Of a stretch of 64,000 nt of DNA, positions 1-9,248 are shown in pieces. A model generated the notes under the pieces. The model was not told the origin of the DNA, ran no database searches, and saw only the letters and a program-made list of their open reading frames with translations. The stretch comes from Lawsonella clevelandensis (GTDB lineage: Bacteria > Actinomycetota > Actinomycetes > Mycobacteriales > Mycobacteriaceae), in the NCBI RefSeq assembly GCF_001293125.1, contig NZ_CP009312.1, positions 1,029,447 to 1,093,446 on the forward strand. Direction: 5' to 3'. Both the position numbers and the translations under genes were made by a program. Every line of letters starts with the position of its first letter. Position 1 is the first letter of the stretch.

Positions 1-59
1 ACCAGCAATAGGGCAGCAGAAAGACTGGCGGTGAGGGAGTGCGTTAGACGTTTGTGCAT
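1..59 (-). CDS. 5' end of an exported protein, cut by the window edge
   Basis: Only the first 19 codons are inside the window, read on the minus strand from an ATG at 57-59. The translation begins MHKRLTHSLTASLSAALLL, a basic N-terminus followed by a hydrophobic run, which is a typical Sec signal peptide. A clear ribosome binding site (AAGGAG) lies about seven bases before the ATG. The next two genes on the same strand are exported SGNH hydrolases, so this may be another member of that family, but nothing of the mature protein is visible and that is only a guess from context. Confidence 0.6.
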   Translation of the reverse strand, partial: MHKRLTHSLTASLSAALLL

Positions 60-215
60 AGTGATACTCCTTGAAAAAAGAACAAGCTGGCACGATTTTA
101 GACGATTGTTCACCTGCTAGACAATGATTATTTACTGCTATGCAAGAAACCGTTTACTGGAGAGACACTAGCACCCCCTTACGCTCGGCAGCCCAAGCCC
201 GGCACAGTCATTGAC

Positions 216-248
216 ACGTGCACCCTGGCACACTCCCAGGGCGCACGT
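216..248 (-). terminator. Hairpin downstream of the first SGNH hydrolase gene
   Basis: Two 13-base arms (216-228 and 236-248) pair with one mismatch around a 7-base loop. The hairpin lies just past the stop codon at 256 on the minus strand. There is no strong U-run, so intrinsic termination is likely but not certain. Confidence 0.5.
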
Positions 249-255
249 CCGGCAA

Positions 256-1380
256 CTAGTTCACTGGATGGTAGGGGGCCTTCCAGGTCTGCGGGGCAAT
301 GGTCTTACCGCGCCGGCGAGCCGTCAACTCCTGGTTGTACAGCTTCACCACATGCTCCGCCGCATTGTAGTGGCCGGTGAGCGTGGGATGGAACGGCACC
401 GAGTACTCCGGCAGGCCGGTAATAGAAATCATGCGGGCGAACGGGGCACCGCAGCTGGACTGCGCGTAGTCCTCCTCCGCGGAGGGATTGTAATAAAGCA
501 CCCCTGCCTTCTTGGCGGCAGTGCGAATGGAATGGTTGATGACGCTGAAGATCTCATTGATGAACTTCAGGTCGCCCTTGGGGGCGGGGCCATCAATGAG
601 GCACTTCTCTGTGTTCTTCGGCAAAGGGTTGAAGTAACCCATAGCGATGACGACCGCATCCTTCGCTGCCCGCTTCTTCGCATCCTTGTACATGTAGGTG
701 AGGGCAGGCACCAGTGCCTTGGCCCGCGGCATCATCTCGGGAGCCATCTTGCGGGCACACGGATTGCCCTGGTTGTAGTACTTGGGAATGGACCAGCTAG
801 CCAGGCATCCCGCCAGTACCGAGATCATGGAGCTGGTGTAAGTGTCGTTGCCGCCCAGCGACGCCACCACCAGTTTGGTGTGCTTGTCGATAGCCAGACG
901 TTGGGGTGCCTTCGCAATAGGGAACTGGAAGGACTTCATGGTGTGCCAGTAGTGGGGAATGCCCGCACCGGCACAGGCGGCGTCACGGATAGCAAGGCCC
1001 GTCTGCGCACCTACCGCGGCGGAGAAGCCGATGGCGTTGTGGAAACAGGGTTCTCCCAGGGTGGTGGCGTAGAAGGCGGTTGTGGTGTACGAGTCGCCGA
1101 TGTTGACGAAGTTGTCGATGGGCAGGGGTAGGCCACCATAGTTCAACACGGTGAAGGGGGCGGGGGTATCGTCAGTGATTCCCCAGTCTATGCGACCGCC
1201 GGTGAGGGGGCTGTCGTTCTCATTGTCTTCCACAGTGGGGAGCGGGAATCCGGGGGTGTTGTATTCGGGGTCGTTGGGGTCAATTTCTTTAGCGAAACCG
1301 GTGCCAGTGCCCCACACGGAGCCTGCGAGCAGGCTGATGGTGGCTGCGATCGCAACACACGCCTTGTGGTAGCGTCCCAT
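256..1380 (-). CDS. Exported SGNH/GDSL-family hydrolase (paralogue A)
   Basis: This is a predicted secreted esterase or lipase of 374 residues. The ATG at 1380 was chosen over an upstream in-frame start at 1521 because GGAGGA sits just before it and the protein then begins directly with a signal peptide (about residues 1-30). Block I is NIGDSY with the nucleophile near S97, block III is LGGND with N178, and block V is FHPTLTGH with the catalytic His near 331. No Asp stands three residues before that His, so the enzyme may work as a Ser-His dyad, as described for some actinobacterial SGNH esterases. It is clearly related to the next gene, including the shared stretches TPAPFT and YWHTMKSFQFP, so the pair arose by tandem duplication. 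The substrate cannot be told from sequence; lipid esters are a reasonable guess. Confidence 0.85.
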   Translation of the reverse strand: MGRYHKACVAIAATISLLAGSVWGTGTGFAKEIDPNDPEYNTPGFPLPTVEDNENDSPLTGGRIDWGITDDTPAPFTVLNYGGLPLPIDNFVNIGDSYTTTAFYATTLGEPCFHNAIGFSAAVGAQTGLAIRDAACAGAGIPHYWHTMKSFQFPIAKAPQRLAIDKHTKLVVASLGGNDTYTSSMISVLAGCLASWSIPKYYNQGNPCARKMAPEMMPRAKALVPALTYMYKDAKKRAAKDAVVIAMGYFNPLPKNTEKCLIDGPAPKGDLKFINEIFSVINHSIRTAAKKAGVLYYNPSAEEDYAQSSCGAPFARMISITGLPEYSVPFHPTLTGHYNAAEHVVKLYNQELTARRRGKTIAPQTWKAPYHPVN

Positions 1381-1563
1381 GGATTTCCTCCAATCGCTGG
1401 CTGCCGCTGGGCGACAGCCGGTACTGAAACGTGTACCCAGCACACGGCTGGGGCTTTTAATGGTGACACAGTAGAGAGCGATTGGACCGATAGGAGTGAC
1501 CGGCCACAGGTTACAGTGCACCCTCCAGTTTACGTTTAGTGATAGGAAGAAACGTGACTTTCG

Positions 1564-2808
1564 CTACAACATAATGGCATCTTTGCTGCCAGGGCCAACC
1601 TGCCACGTCTGCCGAGCAATACTCCGGCCATGCCGCCGCGCCTGCATTTCCTGCTCATAAAGAGAGGCAACGTGCTTCGACATATTCCAGTGACCCGTCA
1701 ACGTGGGGTGGAACGGTACCCCAAACTCCGGCAAGCCCGTAATGGAGATCAGCCGGTAGAGCGGTAACCCACAGCTGGAGCGGGCAAAAGCCTCCTCCGC
1801 AGACGGGTTGTAGTACAGCACGCCCGCATTCTTTGCGGCCTGCCGCACCGACTCGTTCAGTGTCACGAAAAGGTTGTGGACGAATTTCAGATCCCCCACT
1901 GGGGCAAGGGCGCGCTCCCAGCAGTACCCGGCCGCAGACGGGAAGGGGTTGAAGTAGCCCATGGCGATAACTACGGCATCCTTACTGGCGCGCTTCTTCG
2001 CATCCTTCAGCACATAGGTGAGGGCTCGTTCCATAGCTTTCGCCCGGCTGAAAAGACGGGTGCCGACGCGCCGCTCGCACGGGTTGCTGGAGAGCCGCTC
2101 CACCGGGCTGGTCCAGGAGGCAACACACTTGAGGGCAAGGGACACCATAGATTCGGTGTAGGCGTCGTTGCCTCCCAAGCTCACCACCACCAGTTGTGTG
2201 TCCTTGTTAATGGCCAGGCGTTGCGGCATCTTAGGGACGGGGAACTGGAAGGATTTCATGGTGTGCCAGTAGTGCTCGATGCCGGCACCCGGGCAGGCAG
2301 CATCACGGGGAGGCAGTTTCACCTGTGCCGCCACTGCTGGGGCGAACCCCACAGCATTGCGGAAGCAGGGTTCCACCAGTGTGGTGCCGTAGAACGTGGT
2401 GGTGGTGTAGGAGTCCCCGATGTTGACGAAGTTGGGGCCCTTCAGGGGAATACCGCCGTAGTTCAGCAGGGTAAAGGGGGCGGGGGTGGTGTCGCGGATA
2501 CCGAAGTCAAGGGTGCCGGCCCCGTCTGGCGGGGTGTAGGGCAGGGGGAAGCCGGGGGTGTCCGGCCAGGGGTCGCCGATCCATTGCGGGGCGGGTGCCT
2601 GGGCGGCAATGCCTTGTGCCGGCAGGCCAGTGCCTGCCACCGCGTAGGCGGCATCCAGTGGGGCCGGGTGAGCGCCAGTGATTGTGTGTTCGGCATCCAG
2701 TGGGGCCGGGCTAGCAGTGGCGGCGGGAGTGAGCAGCCCACCCACCAGGGCAGCACCGGTGAGTGCTGCCCCGAGGGTGGAGAGAATACGGGTGGGAGAA
2801 AGTGTCAT
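1564..2808 (-). CDS. Exported SGNH/GDSL-family hydrolase (paralogue B), coupled to the pkn operon
   Basis: This 414-residue protein starts with a signal peptide (about residues 1-32, ending near TASPA). A short imperfect duplication (ASPAPLDAEHTITG / AHPAPLDAAYAVAG) follows. The SGNH blocks are intact: NIGDSY, LGGND and FHPTLTGH. It closely resembles the 256-1380 gene. Its ATG shares one base with the TAA stop of the upstream PASTA kinase (TAATG), so it should be translationally coupled to, and transcribed with, the pknA/pknB operon. That position is not part of the classic operon in mycobacteria and suggests an envelope-related role, although the substrate is unknown. Confidence 0.85.
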   Translation of the reverse strand: MTLSPTRILSTLGAALTGAALVGGLLTPAATASPAPLDAEHTITGAHPAPLDAAYAVAGTGLPAQGIAAQAPAPQWIGDPWPDTPGFPLPYTPPDGAGTLDFGIRDTTPAPFTLLNYGGIPLKGPNFVNIGDSYTTTTFYGTTLVEPCFRNAVGFAPAVAAQVKLPPRDAACPGAGIEHYWHTMKSFQFPVPKMPQRLAINKDTQLVVVSLGGNDAYTESMVSLALKCVASWTSPVERLSSNPCERRVGTRLFSRAKAMERALTYVLKDAKKRASKDAVVIAMGYFNPFPSAAGYCWERALAPVGDLKFVHNLFVTLNESVRQAAKNAGVLYYNPSAEEAFARSSCGLPLYRLISITGLPEFGVPFHPTLTGHWNMSKHVASLYEQEMQARRHGRSIARQTWQVGPGSKDAIML

Positions 2809-5198
2809 TAGAAGAGGCTGACGTCGTAGACCTGTAGGACAATGGTGGCATTTTCGGTAATGTCGGACCCTGGCTCGGGGCTCTGGTCCTTCACCTGGCC
2901 GGCCTTCGAGAAGTTGGTGCTGCGCACCTTCTTCACGGTGAGGGTGCCGTCCCAGCCGGCGGCACGCAGCTGGCGTTCCGCTTCTTCTTGGCTGAGGCCA
3001 CGCACGTTCGGCATGGCGAGGCTAGTACCGTCAGACACCATGATGGTGACGGTGTCGCCCTTGTTAGCCTTCTCCTTTGGACTGGTACTCACCACCGTGC
3101 CCTTCGGCTTGCTGGAGTGAACCTTCTTTACCTTCACGGAGAAGCCAGCATCCTCCAGGTTGCTGCGGGCCTGCGCCTCCGTCATACCCACCGTGGAGGG
3201 GATGAAGGTGGCAGAGTTACCGGTACCCAGCAGGATGGTCACTTCCTGCGACGGGGACACAGTGGAGCCCAGCGGCACAGACAGTTTCACCACCTTGTTC
3301 GCCATGTCCGCGTCGGAGGGCACGCGGCGTACCTCGGTGGCCACCTTCAGGCCGGCCATGGTGAGCTTCTCGCGGGCGGCTTCTTCGCTCATGCCTTGCA
3401 CATCCGGCACCACAATGGGTCCCTTACCGGAGGACACAATGAGGGTGACGCGTCCACCGCGGGCCACCATGGTGCTGGCGGCCGGGTCAGTACGGATGGC
3501 CATGCCGCGCGGAACCGTGTTAGAGGCTTCCGTTTGCAGATCCACGCGCAGGCCCTGCTGGCGCAGGCGATCGGTGGCGTCGTTGGCTTTCAAGTTGGTG
3601 ACGTCGGGGACAGCCAGCTGGTTGGAGAAGATGCTGACACCGGTGACGGCTTCGGTAATGACAATGCCCGTCATGGACAGACCAATGAGGACGAGCAGCG
3701 CAATGCCGAGTTTCTTGAAGTGGTGACGGACGCGCTTACGCTTCGACTGCTTCTTGGAGACGGGAGCCTCCAGGGGTTTCGGCTGGCTGAGGTTATTGGT
3801 GCCGTCAGCCGCGCCATTCCAGGCACCAGCGTTGGCACCGGCAGCGGTGTGTGCGGTTGCGTCTGCCCCATCGGAGGTAGCGGCGGCTCCGTCCCCGGCT
3901 GCGGGAGCACGGTCACCCTCCGCCCCACCGGTAGTACCAGCGGCAGCAGCAGCGCCAGCGCCGGCGGCACCGCTCTTGAGGCCGGGGTGCTCGTCGTCGT
4001 CGCGCATCGCACCGAAGCGCACGCCCTTTTCGTTAATGGGTTTACGCTGGTCGGCGGTAGTGTACTTGGCGTCCTCGCTGGCTTGGCGCGAGTTAGCTTG
4101 GCCGGCCGCCGCGGCAGCCGCCATCATCTCGCCAATGTTGGCGGGTTGGCCGGTTCCCGAGGAGGCTGCACCGTCACCGGCACTACTTCCCGCATCTGCG
4201 CCAGCACCAGCAGTAGCAACGCCAGTAGCACCGGCAGCACCGACACCCAACAGGCCGGCACCCGCCACCGCACCTGCCGCCTGGCGTTCCGCCGCCATGC
4301 GAGCAATATCCTCATCGGTCAACACTGGTTGCACCAGGGTAGCGTCACTCTTCATAGCCATGGGGCGCTGCCCGTGCAGCACCGTCACCAAATCCGCTTT
4401 CATATCGGCAGCGGACTGGTAGCGATCCCCCGGATCCTTCGCCATAGCCTTCAAGACCACCGCATCCAGGCCCGCAGACACCAACTCATTGAGATGGCTG
4501 GGCGGAATAGGGTCTTCCTGCACATGCTGGTAGGCCACCGACAGGGCAGACTCCCCCTCGAATGGCGGCTGGCCGGTAATGGCCTCGTACAGCACACAGC
4601 CGGCAGCATAAATATCGGAGCGAATATCCACGTTCTGGCCACGCGCTTGCTCCGGAGACAGGTACGAGGCGGTACCGATCACCTGGGAAGTTGTCGTCAT
4701 GGCACTGGGGGCGTCCACCACGCGGGAAATGCCGAAGTCCATCACCTTCACCTTGCCGGTGCTGGTGATCATGACGTTGCCCGGCTTCACATCGCGGTGC
4801 ACCACGCCCATCTTGTGGCTGTAATCCAACGCTTCGCACAGGTCGGAGACAATGTGCATGGCACGCTGCGGATAGAGAGCACCATCCTCGTGCACCATGT
4901 CGCGCAGTGTCTGGCCGCGGATCAGCTCCATCACAATGTAGGGGCACACTCCCTCATCGGTGTCGGCCTCCGCAGTGTCGTAGATGGCGACAATGTTGGG
5001 GTGGTTGAGCTTGGCGCTGTTCTGGGCCTCCTGCCGGAAGCGTTCCAGGAAGGATGGGTCCCGAGCCAGGTCCGGACGCAGGATCTTAATAGCGACCTCG
5101 CGTTGCAGCACAGTGTCTACAGCCATGCGAACTTCGCTCATCCCGCCATATCCGAGAATGTCCCCCAGCTCGTAGCGATTGGAAAGCAGTCCTTCCAT
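2808..5198 (-). CDS. pknB: Ser/Thr protein kinase with four PASTA domains (PknB)
   Basis: This is a membrane receptor-type kinase of 796 residues. The N-terminal kinase domain (about 1-275) has the glycine-rich loop GYGGMSEV, the lysine in VAIKIL, the catalytic loop HRDVKPGN, DFGISR and an activation loop rich in Thr ending in GTASYLSPEQ. An unusually long Ala/Gly-rich cytoplasmic linker (about 300-490) follows, then one membrane helix near LGIALLVLIGLSMTGIVI. Four extracytoplasmic PASTA repeats start with VPDVTNL, VPDVQGM, IPSTVGM and MPNVRGL. PASTA domains of this family bind muropeptides or lipid II. The kinase domain resembles M. tuberculosis PknB more than the neighbouring paralogue does. 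AAGGAGG overlapping the stop of the upstream gene marks the ATG start. The protein is longer than mycobacterial PknB (about 626 residues), mainly because of the linker. Confidence 0.92.
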   Translation of the reverse strand: MEGLLSNRYELGDILGYGGMSEVRMAVDTVLQREVAIKILRPDLARDPSFLERFRQEAQNSAKLNHPNIVAIYDTAEADTDEGVCPYIVMELIRGQTLRDMVHEDGALYPQRAMHIVSDLCEALDYSHKMGVVHRDVKPGNVMITSTGKVKVMDFGISRVVDAPSAMTTTSQVIGTASYLSPEQARGQNVDIRSDIYAAGCVLYEAITGQPPFEGESALSVAYQHVQEDPIPPSHLNELVSAGLDAVVLKAMAKDPGDRYQSAADMKADLVTVLHGQRPMAMKSDATLVQPVLTDEDIARMAAERQAAGAVAGAGLLGVGAAGATGVATAGAGADAGSSAGDGAASSGTGQPANIGEMMAAAAAAGQANSRQASEDAKYTTADQRKPINEKGVRFGAMRDDDEHPGLKSGAAGAGAAAAAGTTGGAEGDRAPAAGDGAAATSDGADATAHTAAGANAGAWNGAADGTNNLSQPKPLEAPVSKKQSKRKRVRHHFKKLGIALLVLIGLSMTGIVITEAVTGVSIFSNQLAVPDVTNLKANDATDRLRQQGLRVDLQTEASNTVPRGMAIRTDPAASTMVARGGRVTLIVSSGKGPIVVPDVQGMSEEAAREKLTMAGLKVATEVRRVPSDADMANKVVKLSVPLGSTVSPSQEVTILLGTGNSATFIPSTVGMTEAQARSNLEDAGFSVKVKKVHSSKPKGTVVSTSPKEKANKGDTVTIMVSDGTSLAMPNVRGLSQEEAERQLRAAGWDGTLTVKKVRSTNFSKAGQVKDQSPEPGSDITENATIVLQVYDVSLF

Positions 5199-5213
5199 TG
5201 TTGGGTGGCCTCC

Positions 5214-7499
5214 TTACGGCAGATTCAATTCGTACACGGTGATGCTGACGGCGGAATCCTTATCCACCTCAGCCCCCGCCGCCGGGTATTGCTGTGCAAC
5301 CCGGCCGATACGTGCAATGTTAAGAGTGCTGGCGTGGGAGCGGTTGAGCTGGCCATCCCAGCCCGCCTCCTCCAGCATCCTGCGGGCGGAAGTCACGGTC
5401 TCACCCACCAGGTTCGGCATGACGATGAGGGAGCCGTCAGACACCACCAGGGTGACGGTGTCTCCCTCAGATAGGTCCTGGTTGGCATTCTTCAGCGACA
5501 CGACAGTACCGCGCGGTTTTGACGATTTCGTCATCTGTACTCGCACCTTCAGCTTCGCCTTGGTGACCTTCTCCTTAGCAACATTGACCTTGTCCCCGAT
5601 CACAGATGGCATGCGGACGGCCGGACGGCCACTGCCCACATAAATCTGGATGCTCTTGTTCGGAGGAATGTTCTCCCCGGCAGGAGTACTAGTGCCAATG
5701 ACGTTACCCTTTTTGCTGCGCTCCGAAGGCCTCACCTTGGTGGCGGATTCTACCGGGATGCCAAGGAGAAGAAGGGCGGTTCGAGCCTCATCTACACTCT
5801 TGCCGGCAACGTCGGGAACCTCAATGGGTTCACCACCGGTGGCCACATAGATGGTGATGGGGGTCTCCTTATTCACCTTCGATCCGGCCGGTGGGTTCGT
5901 GCGGATAATGGTGCCGTTGGTTTGGGTACGCATGTAGTTAGTGACAACGTTGACGGTGTAGCCGTCCTTCACCAGAGAATCGTAGATAGGACGGGCGTCC
6001 CGACCTTGGTAGTCCTGCAGGTTGCTGTAGGCGGCCATGTTGACGTTGGGGTTGGTGACGACACCGTAGTAAACACCGGTACCGGCCAACAGCAGACCCA
6101 GTACTGACGCCACCGCAATAAGGGCGGTACGGCCGCGCTTCTTCCCCCCCGACGTACTGCCGGAGCGTTCCTCCACGTTGCTACGGGAACCGGCCTGGGC
6201 TCCATCGGAACGACGTGGCCCGTCACCGTAGTCGAAGCTGGCAACGCCGGCTGTACCGGCGCCTCCCCAGCCGCCTGCCCCTGCCGGGCCGTAGCCGGGG
6301 TAGCCTGCCTGCGCCGGGTAGGCGTCAGGGTAGCTGTCGTTGTAGCCGCCGTGCGCAGCATCCCAGGCAGCCGCCCCAGCCGCACCGGCGGCGCCAACAG
6401 CGCCAACAGCGCCAGCTGCACCTGCCGCGCCTAGCTGGGCGGTAGCGGGAGCATTATAGGGGTTATCCGACCTACCGGGGGCAGCTAGGCCTGCCAAGGA
6501 CCCGTTGCCGTCACCCTCGTCATCCTCCGAATCCAGCTTATCCAAGGGGCGAACCTGGATAGGAAGGATAGAGGTGGCGGTAGCGAAAGACTCAGTGGGG
6601 GCAGTGTCGGCGGCCAGGGTGGCGCCCATCTTCTGGTAGTCAGGCAGTTGCACCCGGGAGGCCACCTGCTCGCCCAGAATGTTCTCCAGGGCGGCCTGGA
6701 ACTCGCCGGCATTGGCGAAACGATCTTCGGGCCGCTTCTCCAGCGCCTTCAGAACCACCGCATCCAGCTCCGGGCTGATCTCTGGGCGCAGTTGGCTGGG
6801 CGGCACGGGGGCGTCCTGTACGTGCTTGCACGCCACCGCCACCGCGGTTTCCGCCTGGAAGGGGGGCTGGCCGGTGAGGCACTCGTAGAGAACGCAGCCG
6901 AGGGCATAAATGTCGGCGCGGTAGTCGATGTTATGGCCCATGGCGTGTTCGGGGCTGATGTATTGGGCGGTGCCGAACACGGTGGCGGTTTGGGTGAGGG
7001 ACTGCATGTCGTCCGCGGCGCGGCTGATGCCGAAGTCCATCACCTTGGGCGTGCCGGTGACAGTGAGCATAATGTTGGCGGGTTTGATGTCCCGGTGCAC
7101 GATGCCCATCTGGTGGCTGTAGTCGAGGGCATTAGCGACCTGCGCGACGAGCTTCAACGCCTGCTTCATGGGCAGGGCGCCTTCGGTGCCAACAAGTTCG
7201 CGGAGGGTGCGGCCACCCAGGCGTTCCATGACGATGTAGGCGAGAGTGCCGTCTTCGGTGACGGATTCGCCGGTGTCGTAGATGGCGACGATGTTGGGGT
7301 GGTTGAGGCGTGCGCTGTTGCGGGCTTCGCGGCGGAAGCGTTCCAGAAAGTTGTGGTCGCGGGCCAAGTCTTTTCGCAGGATCTTGATCGCGACATCGCG
7401 ATTGAGCAGGGTGTCGCGGGCGGCGCGCACTTCGCTCATGCCGCCGTAGCCGAGCGCTTCACCCAGTTCGTAGCGTCCGTTAAGTCGTCCGGTAATCAC
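5214..7499 (-). CDS. Second PASTA-domain Ser/Thr kinase, tandem paralogue of PknB
   Basis: A 761-residue kinase begins at a GTG codon (7497-7499), nine bases after the pknA stop. The kinase domain (about 1-270) carries GYGGMSEV, VAIKILRKDL, HRDIKPAN, DFGISR and GTAQYISPEH. A long low-complexity linker rich in Ala, Gly, Pro and Tyr runs to about residue 450, followed by one membrane helix (TALIAVASVLGLLLAGTGVY). The outer part has one divergent PASTA-like unit and three clearer ones starting VPDVAGK, MPSVIGD and MPNLVGE. The kinase half is strongly similar to the next gene, while linker and PASTA units differ, so this is an old tandem duplication with divergent sensing. Mycobacteria have a single PASTA kinase at this site. 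All catalytic residues are present, so it should be active. Confidence 0.9.
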   Translation of the reverse strand: MITGRLNGRYELGEALGYGGMSEVRAARDTLLNRDVAIKILRKDLARDHNFLERFRREARNSARLNHPNIVAIYDTGESVTEDGTLAYIVMERLGGRTLRELVGTEGALPMKQALKLVAQVANALDYSHQMGIVHRDIKPANIMLTVTGTPKVMDFGISRAADDMQSLTQTATVFGTAQYISPEHAMGHNIDYRADIYALGCVLYECLTGQPPFQAETAVAVACKHVQDAPVPPSQLRPEISPELDAVVLKALEKRPEDRFANAGEFQAALENILGEQVASRVQLPDYQKMGATLAADTAPTESFATATSILPIQVRPLDKLDSEDDEGDGNGSLAGLAAPGRSDNPYNAPATAQLGAAGAAGAVGAVGAAGAAGAAAWDAAHGGYNDSYPDAYPAQAGYPGYGPAGAGGWGGAGTAGVASFDYGDGPRRSDGAQAGSRSNVEERSGSTSGGKKRGRTALIAVASVLGLLLAGTGVYYGVVTNPNVNMAAYSNLQDYQGRDARPIYDSLVKDGYTVNVVTNYMRTQTNGTIIRTNPPAGSKVNKETPITIYVATGGEPIEVPDVAGKSVDEARTALLLLGIPVESATKVRPSERSKKGNVIGTSTPAGENIPPNKSIQIYVGSGRPAVRMPSVIGDKVNVAKEKVTKAKLKVRVQMTKSSKPRGTVVSLKNANQDLSEGDTVTLVVSDGSLIVMPNLVGETVTSARRMLEEAGWDGQLNRSHASTLNIARIGRVAQQYPAAGAEVDKDSAVSITVYELNLP

Positions 7500-7508
7500 G
7501 TAAATGTC

Positions 7509-9248
7509 CTAAGGTTCCTGCGGGTGCTCTGTGGTGGTGGAGATGGGCTTCACCGTGGTGGAGGCCTCGGTGGTGCTGGTGGGCTCCGTGGAGCTAGCCG
7601 AAGTGGACGAGCTGCTACCGGACGAACTGCTCGACGGTGAGCTGCTGGTGGGCTCCGTGGAGCTGTGGCTGGTCTTGGTCGGTTTCGTCTTGGTGGTCTT
7701 GGTTTTGCTCTTGGTGGCGGAGGGTGAGGGATCCTCTTCCTCCGTAATGTCGACGGTGGGTGTGTCGGAAGTGGAAGGTTCTTCGGACTCGCTGCTGTCC
7801 GGAGAGTTGGTGAGGGTTTGGGTGAGGGTGACGGTAGGTTGCTCGCTGGGCTGGTTGGTGGGAAGGTCTGTCCTGCCCAGGAACATGTAGGCACCGTAGG
7901 CGATGAGGGCGATGACGAGCAGCACCCCCAGCACAATGAGAATGACTTGGCCGGCTCCAAGGCCGCGCTGTTCTTCCTTGGTGGAGTTTTTGCGGGGGGC
8001 ATTGGAGGGGTAGGGGCCGCCTTGTACAGGTACGCCGCCGGTGGCGAGGCCGGGTTGACCGGGTTGGCCGGGTTGGCCGCTAGGCATGTTCTGGTAGCCG
8101 GTTTGGTAGGGAAGGGCGGAGGAGGGGACGACGTAGTGGCCGTCGGGTTGCCCGTTGGAGCCTGTCACCAGCCCCCCGCCAGTGTGTCCCATCATTTCGG
8201 TGGGGGCGTTGCTCAACTGTGCGGCACCGGCACCTGCGGCTAGGGCAGCTCCGGCGGCTGCGGCAGCACCCATCCCGGCGGCGCGGCCTGCTCCACTTGT
8301 TCCGGCGATCCGTTCGGTGGGCTGCATGCTGGTGGGGAGGCCCAGTTCACCGCCGGCGGTGCTGGCGCCCACGGGGCCGTTGTCGAGAACGGATTCGGGT
8401 AGCGGGGCGGGGTTGCCAGCCTGTACTTGGGAAACAGCGCGGGCAAATTCGGCACCGTCTTTGTAGCGGGCGGCAGGGTCTTTGCGCAGGGCAATGGCGA
8501 TGAGATCCCGCACATTGGCGGGGATGCTGTTGGGTAGGGGGTTGGGGCTGGCTGTCACGTGTGCCATGGCAGCGGAGACAGAGCCTTCCCCGTCGAAGGG
8601 GCGTTTGCCGCAGAGGGCTTCGTAGCCGACGATGCCGAGGCTGTAAATGTCGGAGGCACTGGTGGCGTCTTTGCCGACGGCCTGTTCGGGGCTGATGTAT
8701 TGGGCGGTGCCCATGACGGTGCCGGTGCGGGTGATGGGTACCGAATCGACGGCTTTGGCGATGCCGAAGTCACTGATTTTGACGCGCCCGCGGGGGGTGA
8801 TGAGAATGTTGCCGGGTTTGACGTCCCGGTGGATGATGCCTTCTTCGTGAGCAGCGCTGAGGCCCTGGGCGGTTTGCGAGAGCATGTCCAGGGCTTGGGC
8901 GACGGTGAGGGTGGTGAGGCGTCCGAGGGCATGGCTGAGGGATTCAGCGTGGACGAGTTCCATCACCAGGTAGGCGATGGGGTCGCCGCCGTCGGTGTCG
9001 TGGAATTCGCCGTAGTCGTAGACGGAGACGATGTTGGGGTGGTTGAGGCGGGCGGTGGTGCGGGCCTCTTCACGGAAGCGGGTGAGGAAGTTCCGGTCGG
9101 CTGAAAACTCGGCTTTGAGGATTTTGATGGCGACTTTGCGGTCGAGGACGGTGTCGTTGGCCATCCACACCTGGCCCATACCGCCGGTGGCGATGAGGGA
9201 TTCAATAGTGTACCGGCCGCCGATGATGGTGTCGGGTTTGATGATCAT
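7509..9248 (-). CDS. pknA: Ser/Thr protein kinase PknA
   Basis: This 579-residue membrane kinase regulates cell shape and division in related bacteria. The kinase domain covers about 1-270, with ATGGMGQV, catalytic Lys42, HRD at 140-142, DFG at 160-162 and an activation loop with TRTGTVMGTAQY. A Gly/Ala/Pro-rich linker leads to one membrane helix (GQVILIVLGVLLVIALIAYG, roughly 430-458). The outer tail of about 120 residues is almost entirely Ser, Thr, Pro, Glu and Lys and has no PASTA repeat, as expected for PknA; it is a likely target for O-mannosylation. The gene overlaps pbpA by four bases (ATGA), indicating coupling. Confidence 0.93.
   Translation of the reverse strand: MIIKPDTIIGGRYTIESLIATGGMGQVWMANDTVLDRKVAIKILKAEFSADRNFLTRFREEARTTARLNHPNIVSVYDYGEFHDTDGGDPIAYLVMELVHAESLSHALGRLTTLTVAQALDMLSQTAQGLSAAHEEGIIHRDVKPGNILITPRGRVKISDFGIAKAVDSVPITRTGTVMGTAQYISPEQAVGKDATSASDIYSLGIVGYEALCGKRPFDGEGSVSAAMAHVTASPNPLPNSIPANVRDLIAIALRKDPAARYKDGAEFARAVSQVQAGNPAPLPESVLDNGPVGASTAGGELGLPTSMQPTERIAGTSGAGRAAGMGAAAAAGAALAAGAGAAQLSNAPTEMMGHTGGGLVTGSNGQPDGHYVVPSSALPYQTGYQNMPSGQPGQPGQPGLATGGVPVQGGPYPSNAPRKNSTKEEQRGLGAGQVILIVLGVLLVIALIAYGAYMFLGRTDLPTNQPSEQPTVTLTQTLTNSPDSSESEEPSTSDTPTVDITEEEDPSPSATKSKTKTTKTKPTKTSHSSTEPTSSSPSSSSSGSSSSTSASSTEPTSTTEASTTVKPISTTTEHPQEP

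Noticed and set aside
2988-5474. 828-codon plus-strand open frame opposite the kinase genes.
   Set aside because: It lies fully opposite two kinase genes with strong domain evidence and reads as His/Gly/Val-rich antisense sequence typical of high-GC shadow frames.
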